DNA of 36,026 nt from Verrucomicrobiota bacterium (GTDB lineage: Bacteria > Verrucomicrobiota > Verrucomicrobiia > Limisphaerales > CAIMTB01): assembly GCA_963205105.1 (NCBI GenBank), contig CAUJJW010000181.1:1-36026 (forward strand), written 5' to 3'. This document shows positions 8,221 to 14,453 of this stretch, piece after piece. Both the position numbers and the translations under genes were made by a program. The stretch's first letter is position 1; each line of letters begins with the position of its first letter. The notes beneath the pieces are model-generated. The model saw only the letters and a list, made by a program, of their open reading frames with translations, was not told where the DNA came from and did no database searches.

Positions 8221-9228
8221 ATGACCCCGCTCACCACCAGCCGCGAAATCCGTCTCGCCTCACGCCCCAAGGGTATTCCCACAGCTGCCAATTTTGCCTT
8301 GGCCCAAATCACGCTTCCACGGCTGCAAGCTCAGCAGGTGCTGGTGCGAAACCTCTTCATGTCTGTTGATCCCTACATGCGAGGTCGAATGAACGAGGGA
8401 AAATCGTACGTGCCGCCGTTTACGATCGGTCAGGCCCTCGAGGGTGGAGCTATCGGGGAGGTATTTCACTCCGAGGCGAAAGAGTTCAAAGCCGGCGATG
8501 TGGTCACGTCGCGCTACGGCTGGCGGGAAGCCTTTGTGGCGGCGCCGACGGACCTCCGTGCAGTGGACAACGCGGTCCAACCTCTGTCCGTTTACCTCGG
8601 CACTCTCGGTATGACGGGCATGACGGCTTGGGCGGGCCTGACACTCCTCAATGTGAAAGCCGGTGATGTCATCTTCATTTCCGGCGCCGCGGGTGCCGTC
8701 GGTAATATGGCAGGCCAAATCGCGAAGCTGCGCGGCTGCCGGGTGATTGGCTCAGCCGGTACCGATAGGAAGGTGCGAAGTCTGGTGGATGATTGCGGAT
8801 TCGACGCCGCCTTCAACTACAAGGCAGGGCCGATGCTCGATCAACTGAACCGCGTCGCACCCGACGGAATCGATGTCTACTTTGACAATGTTGGCGGAGA
8901 ATCACTCGAGGCCGCGCTCTCTGCTCTGCGCATACACGGCCGGATCATCGCTTGTGGCGGTATCTCCTCCTACAACGACGAGAAACCGAAGCCCGGCCCC
9001 GCCAATCTCTTCAACGTCACAACCAAACGACTCGCCATGAAGGGACTGATCGTGGGCGACTGGCTGGACCGTCAGAGCGAGTTTGACGCGGAAGTGGGCG
9101 GATACTTCCGGGCCGGCAAACTCAAAACCTTGGAAACAGTGGTGGAAGGGATCGACCACGCCGTGGATGCATTTCTCGGGCTCTTCTCAGGGAAGAACAT
9201 GGGCAAGATGATCGTGAAACTGACGTGA
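8221..9228 (+). CDS. NADP-dependent MDR-family oxidoreductase (PTGR/leukotriene B4 dehydrogenase-like)
   Basis: This 335-residue enzyme is a medium-chain dehydrogenase/reductase of the zinc-independent CurA/PTGR type, which reduces alpha,beta-unsaturated ketones and aldehydes with NADPH in the cytoplasm. Family signatures are VDPYMRGRMNE near residue 55, LGMTGMTAWAGL near 125-136, the nucleotide-binding loop SGAAGAVGNMAGQIAKL near 150-170, and YFDNVGGE near 220-228. There is no zinc-ligand set. I chose ATG 8221 because MTPLTTSREIRLASRPKGIP fits the family N-terminus and length (about 335-345); the frame is open further upstream but that part is unlike the family. No clear Shine-Dalgarno precedes it. 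It stands alone, so its substrate is unknown. Confidence 0.92.
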   Translation: MTPLTTSREIRLASRPKGIPTAANFALAQITLPRLQAQQVLVRNLFMSVDPYMRGRMNEGKSYVPPFTIGQALEGGAIGEVFHSEAKEFKAGDVVTSRYGWREAFVAAPTDLRAVDNAVQPLSVYLGTLGMTGMTAWAGLTLLNVKAGDVIFISGAAGAVGNMAGQIAKLRGCRVIGSAGTDRKVRSLVDDCGFDAAFNYKAGPMLDQLNRVAPDGIDVYFDNVGGESLEAALSALRIHGRIIACGGISSYNDEKPKPGPANLFNVTTKRLAMKGLIVGDWLDRQSEFDAEVGGYFRAGKLKTLETVVEGIDHAVDAFLGLFSGKNMGKMIVKLT

Positions 9229-9577
9229 ATTCCTCTGTCAGGTGATCGCCTGGATTGTCGGGGTTCGTCGATCCAACCGAGGCTTCACATGAACATGGAT
9301 TGCGCGAATCCCAACTACCGGGAAAGAACTTCGGACCTGATGCACGTTTCCTGGCTCAAGGCGCTGCCTTGGCCACTCGACTAGCGATCCAGCCCCAGAA
9401 ATCTCCGATGCCTGTAACACTATCGCGCTCCACCGCCATCATGTTGCTTGCCCATCTCCTCCTGCACAGTCGCGTCGGCAAACCAAGATTGCAGGCCGCC
9501 TCGTGGGCGGACTGCAATCTTGGATCCCACATGCGGCGTAAGAAACCCGCTACTGTCCCACGACAGAAATTGAGGAC
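9229..9577. other. 349-bp intergenic gap containing a long palindrome
   Basis: This stretch separates the reductase from the convergent glycine-zipper gene. Apart from the hairpin at 9483-9523 I see no gene, RNA or repeat. Short open frames on both strands have no recognisable product. Confidence 0.5.
9483..9523 (+). repeat. 41-bp imperfect palindrome (large hairpin)
   Basis: CCAAGATTGCAG (9483-9494) is perfectly repeated in inverse at 9512-9523. After one mismatch, CCGCC (9496-9500) pairs with GGCGG (9506-9510) around a five-base loop, giving a 17-pair stem. It lies between convergent genes, 255 bp after the reductase and 55 bp after the glycine-zipper stop. That fits a bidirectional terminator, but no T-run follows on either side. 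A REP-type or transposon-end relic is an alternative. Confidence 0.6.
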
Positions 9578-10144
9578 CTAGGGCGCCCGGGAACCGACGA
9601 TTTCACGGGCCGGCTTGGTGGAACCCGTCGGCTGGTTCGCATCCTTACCCATCGGTCGTCCAACATGGTGCCAGGCATCACGCGTGGCTTGCTTGGCCTT
9701 AATCCAACTCAACCCCGAGTTGCCATTGGATTTTTCGTAGTTTCTTTGAAGATCAGCCTCGACCTCCTCGTACGATTTGCCCGGATAAAGTCCGCGTCCC
9801 TCATAGCCGGTGCGGTAAGCCGGCTGGTAGGTTTCGAAAGCGGCACCTGCGTCCACATACTTTCGTTTTGTGAAATTGGCCCTCCAGTACGTGTCTTCGA
9901 CCGTGGGATCGACTTTCTCGGCGACGCCCTTGCCCGCCAGTCCGCCGGCAACAGCACCCGCCACAAGCCCGACGGCAGCCCCAACCGGGCCAGCGATGGC
10001 TCCCACGGCGGCGCCCGCCACCGCTCCTCCCACCGCCCCGACCCCTGTGCCGACCGGATGTGCACCGGGTGCTCCCGTGATGGGATCACGGTTTGCGTCG
10101 GTTCCTTTGGCCTGTGCTTCCTTTTTACCTTGTTCTGATTTCAT
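9578..10144 (-). CDS. Glycine-zipper conserved protein
   Basis: This 188-residue protein belongs to a widespread family of unknown function. After DANRDPITGAPGAHPVGTGV (about 16-35) comes a long Gly/Ala-rich glycine-zipper stretch (about 35-80: GAVGGAVAGAAVGAIAGPVG and on), expected to pack in or on a membrane. A conserved tail follows: EDTYWRANFTKRKY, FETYQPAYRTGYEGRG, YEEVEADLQRNYEKS, WIKAKQATRDAWHHV. Family members are often associated with stress; that is general knowledge, not shown here. I chose ATG 10144 because it gives the usual short leader before NRDPITG. ATG 10171 is also possible, and a longer frame to 10360 would overlap the divergent gene. There is no cleavable signal peptide. 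Confidence 0.82.
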   Translation of the reverse strand: MKSEQGKKEAQAKGTDANRDPITGAPGAHPVGTGVGAVGGAVAGAAVGAIAGPVGAAVGLVAGAVAGGLAGKGVAEKVDPTVEDTYWRANFTKRKYVDAGAAFETYQPAYRTGYEGRGLYPGKSYEEVEADLQRNYEKSNGNSGLSWIKAKQATRDAWHHVGRPMGKDANQPTGSTKPAREIVGSRAP

Positions 10145-10337
10145 GGATTGGATGTCTCTACCGAGTTTCATCTCAGCCAAGTCGTTCAGCCGAGAGTGTT
10201 CTATGGGGCAATCGTAGCGACACACGGGAATCCAGGTATGGGGTGTAACCCGACCTCGTCTGGATGATAGAAGACAATGGGATCGGGTCCCGATAATCAA
10301 CAATGGGAGTGGCCCTGCAAACGCGACGAGATCACTC

Positions 10338-10901
10338 GTGGTCAGCAATGCCTCCGACATCGCAAGCCTTATCCGAGCGAATGAGCGGGTTGCCGAAGTC
10401 CAATATGGATTTTCGGAGGTTCAAGGACAGCAGATAAGGGTCTTTGTAATACCCATCCCGCAGAGCACCAGGCCCCGGAGGGGGGGATTGCATTTTCTGA
10501 AGGGTCCCGAGAGGACCGAGGAGCAGATCGAGCAAGAGCATGCGCGGGAGAGGGAAGCCGATCGACTTGCAGGACGGAATACCGAGTGCGCGAAGCGCCA
10601 TGCGGCTCTACAAAAGGGCCGCATGGCGGTTCAGGTCGGGCAAACTCTGCAGGAGGTAGTAGAAATTATGGGCCAACCCGATGTGATCTATTTTGAAGAG
10701 AGGATGGATGATCACCACGTCGTGGTTAGGCCAGGTACGCGCGCTGATTTAAAAGGTAGTGGTTCAGACGGCTTTCTCATTTACTCGCCTTTCGAAGATT
10801 CATCGCTGAGACGCCCGTACCCCACGGGTATTTTGCATTACCACAACGTGACCCTTACTATTGGAAGGGATTTGAGAGTTCCATGGATTGGCTCCAAGTA
10901 G
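10338..10901 (+). CDS. Hypothetical protein with BamE-like stretch
   Basis: This 187-residue protein is not recognised as a whole. Residues about 95-175 contain VQVGQTLQEVVEIMGQPDVI followed by beta-rich sequence ending HNVTLTIGRDLRVPW. The 'G-x-T-x-x-E-V-x-x-x-x-G-x-P' pattern resembles SmpA/BamE-like folds. The first half includes an acidic, charged segment (RTEEQIEQEHAREREADRLA, about 57-76). There is no signal peptide, which is odd for a BamE-like protein. The GTG at 10338 is the only plausible start I found; the frame stays open upstream without an ATG, so the gene may have lost its 5' end. It is divergent from the glycine-zipper gene. The rest of the protein carries no motif I know. Confidence 0.55.
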   Translation: MVSNASDIASLIRANERVAEVQYGFSEVQGQQIRVFVIPIPQSTRPRRGGLHFLKGPERTEEQIEQEHAREREADRLAGRNTECAKRHAALQKGRMAVQVGQTLQEVVEIMGQPDVIYFEERMDDHHVVVRPGTRADLKGSGSDGFLIYSPFEDSSLRRPYPTGILHYHNVTLTIGRDLRVPWIGSK

Positions 10902-10908
10902 TCCAACA

Positions 10909-10936
10909 CTCTGTGGCTCGGTGCCTCCGTGGTTCA
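10909..10936 (-). repeat. Copy of a dispersed 'CCACGGAGGCACCGAG' intergenic repeat
   Basis: Read on the minus strand the segment runs TGAACCACGGAGGCACCGAG and then CCACAGAG. Sequences of the form TTAACCACGGAGRCACNGAG are scattered widely between genes in many environmental bacteria, where they give spurious 'NHGGTETQ' peptides. Here it directly follows the stop of the 10338 gene and marks the start of a decayed stretch. Confidence 0.6.
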
Positions 10937-11069
10937 TTCGACAAAGGGATATGAGCCTCGTCGCGCCCGTCAAAGGTCCTGCCGGTCGCCAACTCACTGC
11001 TCTGCCAGAATCGAGCTTCTCGTCACCACCGCACTTCAGCACAGCTCGCCGTGCCTGGTGTGTTTGGCC

Positions 11070-11240
11070 ATTGGTCTCTTCGTGTCCGAGGAAGCCACCC
11101 TCGGGCAGACTTCTGCCGTCGCAGCCCTATCTCAGGCCCCAGTCCTGCTCGATGTTGGCCGAAGCCGAATTTCGATCCATGACGGCGCCAATGAACTCGC
11201 CAAAGACCTCAGTGCCATCGCCCCACTCCACGCGATGTGA
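11070..11240 (+). pseudogene. UPF0175 antitoxin relic, second copy
   Basis: The frame reads LAIGLFVSEEATLGQTSAVA, then ISIHDGANELAKDLSAIAPL, closely parallel to the protein ending at 4582 in both protein and DNA. The N-terminal strand (LELPSEVE in the first copy) is missing or scrambled upstream of about 11065. The conserved core GLPQAQFLRELGRRRIPIHY is altered to ALSQAPVLLDVGRSRISIHD. A GTG overlaps the stop as in the first copy (VIGLPCG), but the PIN SDT motif is gone. A short inverted repeat, CAGGGCAT/ATGCCCTG (11260-11267 with 11283-11290), lies downstream. Probably a non-functional remnant. Confidence 0.6.
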
Positions 11241-11390
11241 TCGGCCTGCCGTGTGGTCCCAGGGCATGCCAACAACTACGAGATGCCCTGCACCGCTCGG
11301 AATCCGTGACCTATCCCGAACTGCACGACAGGCCAGGAGGGCGCTTGCCCACCGCATGTCGCCAAGGAGGAGGCAGATTAGGCTTCGGCC

Positions 11391-11541
11391 GTGCTGGATT
11401 GGAGCCAATGCACCGCGGTGGAGAGAACTCCGGGGAAGTTGAGTGGGGCGTGCGTTTTCCGCGGGACCCGGGTGCCGGTTCGAGCGCTGTTCGAAAATTT
11501 AGAGGGCGGGGCGAGGATCGAGGATTTCCTGGAGTGGATCA
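11391..11541 (+). pseudogene. DUF433 antitoxin-like gene, 3'-truncated
   Basis: From GTG 11391 the protein begins LDWSQCTAVERTPGKLSGAC, continues VFRGTRVPVRALFENLEGGA and IEDFLEWI. This is the DUF433 (VapB-type antitoxin) pattern of about 75 residues, in which FLEWFPGV and an ALEHAA-like helix normally follow. After FLEWI the similarity stops, at about the point where the convergent sigma-fusion gene ends (11539-11541); downstream the same frame is only the antisense of that gene. So the last third of DUF433 has been replaced. No toxin partner is present. An AAGGAGGAGG tract lies about 16 bases before the GTG. Confidence 0.75.
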
Positions 11542-13086
11542 GAAGCTCTCGGGTACTTCGCCCTCGACCAGGACCTTCCAGCCATCGGCGTGCCGACGAA
11601 GCTGAAAGCCAAAGGTGTCGTCATTGCCGGACTCGAGATCGTGGTAGCCGAGATCCAGGCGAACGTGGTGGTCGTTCGTCGTTCCTTTCAGGTCCACCTT
11701 CCAGCCGTTGAAATCCTTTCCAGCAAACACATTGCCCAGCTGACTCGCGAAGAAGGCATAATGGCGGGGAGCGTCGTCTGGCGTGACGCTGGCCGGAAGT
11801 TCGATCAATTCGGAAAGCCGGTCCAACCGGCCCGCCGTGACAGCCCAAATCAACGACGTGGCCGCAGTCTCAGCGGTCGTCGAACCGACATCAGCCAGTT
11901 CGCGTCCATCGGCCTCCCGAGGCACTGGATTCGGTGCTATGGCGGCCTTGGCTGGCGCGGACCCGGTCGTCGACGAACGGGTCAGGGCGCGCACTTGATC
12001 CTTCAGCGGGCCTATCTCACCCCGTAGCCGAAGAAGTTCGATCTTCGACGCCTGGAGTTCCGCATTCTCATGGGCCGCCAACTCCGCTGCCCGACGCGCA
12101 TCCGACCCGGCCTTGGCGAGATCACTCAGTTCCGTCTGCGCGGCGGCCAAGTCCTGCCGGAGCCGGCCGATGGTCCGATACTGGAGGGCAACGGGCGTGA
12201 CGACGATCGAGGCAACAATCCCCGTGACGATGAGCTTGGATTTGAGGGACATCATGGCGGTGAGGGCTGGGAGGCTGACCAGGGGAACGGCGGTGGCAGC
12301 GGCAGCGGCGGCGGCAGCCGCACCCGCAACAACGGTGGATAAACCTAAGGGCGCGGCATGGACAGCGTGGCCAGCCAGGGCGACCCCGAGGGCCGCGGTC
12401 GAGGAGGTAATGCCGCGTTTCGCCAGACGATCTCGGAGCTTGTCCAGGGCACGGTCCACTCGCATGCGGGCGGCATTCGGGGAGAGACCGAGCCGTTGGC
12501 CGACCTCGACAAAAGGCCGATTCTCAAAATGGCGGAGCACCACCGCGACGAGGTCACCCTCGCTGAGCTCGTGCATGGCTTCGTCGAGGACTCCGGCAAT
12601 TCGCGGCCAGGAGGGTTCGTCGTCGGGCGAACTCGGTTCATTCACGGAATCATGCATGGCGTAAGCCGCCTTCTCGCGGTGAATGCGGCGCCGTTCAGCA
12701 CGGGCTACGGTTTGGGCCATGAAGCGCGTCGTGGTGTAGAGCCAACCCGACAGCGCCGGATGGCGCTGGAGCCGCGCAGCCTTCTTGGCGAGTTCCACGA
12801 ACACCGACTGGGTGACATCCTCGGCCAGCTGATGATTTCCCGCCAACTGTCGCAGGGCAGCCGAGTAAACGAGATGGACATGCCGATGAACCAGCTCGGT
12901 GAAGGCAGGATCATGGCCGCCTTGGGAAAACAGCCGTAGAAGCTCGTGGTCGGACACCACGGGCGATGGGTCGACGGGCTCGGCGACTGGAGAGCGTTCC
13001 GGTTCAGGCGGCACAACATCCAGTAATGGCCGCCCGGACCGGAATCGCACAGGGAAAGTTCGGCTAAGGTTCGAGAAGCAGCCCAT
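11539..13086 (-). CDS. ECF sigma factor fused to membrane-anchored coiled-coil C-terminal region
   Basis: The first part is a sigma-70 ECF protein: region 2 at about 55-105 (FTELVHRHVHLVYSAALRQL, then EDVTQSVFVELAKKAA) and region 4 at about 165-225 (LSEGDLVAVVLRHFENRPF, GLSPNAARMRVDRALDKLR). An Ala-rich linker leads to a predicted membrane helix at about 285-304 (KLIVTGIVASIVVTPVAL), a coiled coil at 305-380, and a beta-rich domain at 420-515 that would lie outside the membrane. The design suggests a sigma factor that carries its own sensor. Start is uncertain: ATG 13086 is used, GTG 13092 is six bases upstream, and GTG 13014 or 12957 would sit nearer the first conserved residue. It overlaps the end of the LamG gene by 23 bp, so the two form an operon. 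Confidence 0.85.
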   Translation of the reverse strand: MGCFSNLSRTFPVRFRSGRPLLDVVPPEPERSPVAEPVDPSPVVSDHELLRLFSQGGHDPAFTELVHRHVHLVYSAALRQLAGNHQLAEDVTQSVFVELAKKAARLQRHPALSGWLYTTTRFMAQTVARAERRRIHREKAAYAMHDSVNEPSSPDDEPSWPRIAGVLDEAMHELSEGDLVAVVLRHFENRPFVEVGQRLGLSPNAARMRVDRALDKLRDRLAKRGITSSTAALGVALAGHAVHAAPLGLSTVVAGAAAAAAAAATAVPLVSLPALTAMMSLKSKLIVTGIVASIVVTPVALQYRTIGRLRQDLAAAQTELSDLAKAGSDARRAAELAAHENAELQASKIELLRLRGEIGPLKDQVRALTRSSTTGSAPAKAAIAPNPVPREADGRELADVGSTTAETAATSLIWAVTAGRLDRLSELIELPASVTPDDAPRHYAFFASQLGNVFAGKDFNGWKVDLKGTTNDHHVRLDLGYHDLESGNDDTFGFQLRRHADGWKVLVEGEVPESF

Positions 13087-14146
13087 GCCCACGACTGAGT
13101 AATCCCCGAAGTGCCAACGGCAGAAACAACGCTATGCAAATGCTCCACGCCGGAAGGTTGTCCGGACAGGGGCAAGGCCCGCCACAGCGCACGGCGCCCG
13201 GATCCCATGGCCAGCTGGACAGCTCGTCAGATGCCTCACCCAGCATCGACGTCAGACTGTTCAACGGAGTGCCCGCGGTCACCGAGATGCCCAAGCTCGC
13301 CAGTTCGGAGGGCAACAGCGCCTCGTCGTAGATGCTGATCTCGTCCATCCAGCCTTTGAATAGGTTGGCGGGTTGGCCTCCGGCGTTGTAGTCAAGCACT
13401 GCGCCGACCAGCATGGGAGCACCGTTCATCGGCTCGAAGTCGCCGTTGGTGAAGGGATCGCCCAATCCCCATATCCCGGGTGCGGCCTTGGTCACATCGA
13501 AGCCCGGGAGCGGCTGACCGTCTTGGTAGAGCGTCCAATCGGCGTCGTCTTTAATGAGAACCAGCTGCGACCAGTCTCCCATGGGGGCCACCGGTTCGAT
13601 GTGGCGTTGGTTACCCAATCCTTTGCTGAAATAAAAACTCGGGGAGTTGTTGGCGATGAGGAATTGAAACCCGCTGTCTGCATCGGCCACCACACGGTTG
13701 TCCGCTTTGGAGAAGAGCTCCAGTTCGGCGATACCTCGCTGGTAACACCCCGCCAGCGTGTTATCCCGCCTCATCGAGAAAATCAGGGTCAGCTGGCTGC
13801 CTTCGCCCAGATTGATTCCTGCCGAGGAAGGTATCTCAATGTAGCTGTTGCCATCGAAACGGACCGCCTGCCCCACGACGCCAGCGTCCAACGCCAGCGA
13901 CCCGTGCACGATTCCATCGTTACCGAGGCCGCTGGTGTCGGCGACAACCCCGCCGATCAGCGATTCGAACGAGTATTGCGCAATCAGATTCGCGAAGGCT
14001 GAACCCGTGCCGACGCCCGCCCAGGCGAGCGTCGCAACCAAGACCCCCAAAGCCGGGATGCGGAAGTTGCCTCCCGCCCGCAAACGAAGCTTGGATTTCG
14101 AGTAGCCCGCCTGTGCCGGCGGAGCCGCAGAGGTCAACGCATTCAT
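13064..14146 (-). CDS. Exported LamG-domain (concanavalin-like) protein with C-terminal hydrophobic anchor
   Basis: This 360-residue protein has a long basic leader (KSKLRLR), a hydrophobic core PALGVLVATLAWAGVG and a probable cleavage after SAFA (about residue 52). Residues 55-300 form a LamG/concanavalin-like jelly roll, with typical phrases YSFESLIGGVVADTSGLGND, GQAVRFDGNSYIEIP and FKGWMDEISIYDEAL. The tail (about 320-360) has a CPCP motif, a hydrophobic helix WSICIALFLPLALRGLL and then a few basic residues. This looks like a degenerate PEP-CTERM-type sorting tail, although the PEP motif itself is not in place. The likely role is binding of a carbohydrate or cell-surface ligand. It overlaps the sigma-fusion gene downstream, which may regulate it. 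The start is preceded by CAGG, so ATG 14146 is reasonable. Confidence 0.85.
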   Translation of the reverse strand: MNALTSAAPPAQAGYSKSKLRLRAGGNFRIPALGVLVATLAWAGVGTGSAFANLIAQYSFESLIGGVVADTSGLGNDGIVHGSLALDAGVVGQAVRFDGNSYIEIPSSAGINLGEGSQLTLIFSMRRDNTLAGCYQRGIAELELFSKADNRVVADADSGFQFLIANNSPSFYFSKGLGNQRHIEPVAPMGDWSQLVLIKDDADWTLYQDGQPLPGFDVTKAAPGIWGLGDPFTNGDFEPMNGAPMLVGAVLDYNAGGQPANLFKGWMDEISIYDEALLPSELASLGISVTAGTPLNSLTSMLGEASDELSSWPWDPGAVRCGGPCPCPDNLPAWSICIALFLPLALRGLLSRGHGLLLEP

Positions 14147-14453
14147 GGAAGTACCTGAGTGAGGAGCCTACATACCGAGTGGACGACATGGAGCGGTTCT
14201 GCGCTAACCGGATCTTGGCGAACACGACCGCTGGGTTGATATTTCTCAGCCACGGCGCTTGCGAGCGAAGCTTGGCAGAACTCCCGGGGATTGTGCTGGC
14301 TCGACCCTGTTGTCCCCCAGTGGCTTGAAGCCGCGGCCCCTCGGCCCATCCTGCCTGGGCTTGCGAGGCGCCAATCCGTTGTTTCACACTCCATTCATGG
14401 TGCGCGCTCTTTCACCAACCCCGACCAACGACGCCCAATATCGCAGCGACCGC
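14147..14453. other. 307-bp divergent intergenic region
   Basis: The region lies between the divergent LamG and aminopeptidase genes and must hold both promoters. I could not identify a -35/-10 pair, operator or repeat with confidence. The aminopeptidase frame is open back to 14259, but those residues do not resemble a leader. Confidence 0.4.

Noticed and set aside
8067..8312. 81-codon minus-strand frame with a protein-like segment
   Set aside because: Overlaps the reductase start, very short and without a recognised homologue; mentioned only in the gap entry.
10145..10360. N-terminal extension of the glycine-zipper gene
   Set aside because: Would overlap the divergent gene and does not resemble the family leader.
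10800..11042. 80-codon minus-strand frame containing MNHGGTEPQ
   Set aside because: Typical spurious translation of the dispersed CCACGGAG repeat and antisense of the preceding gene.
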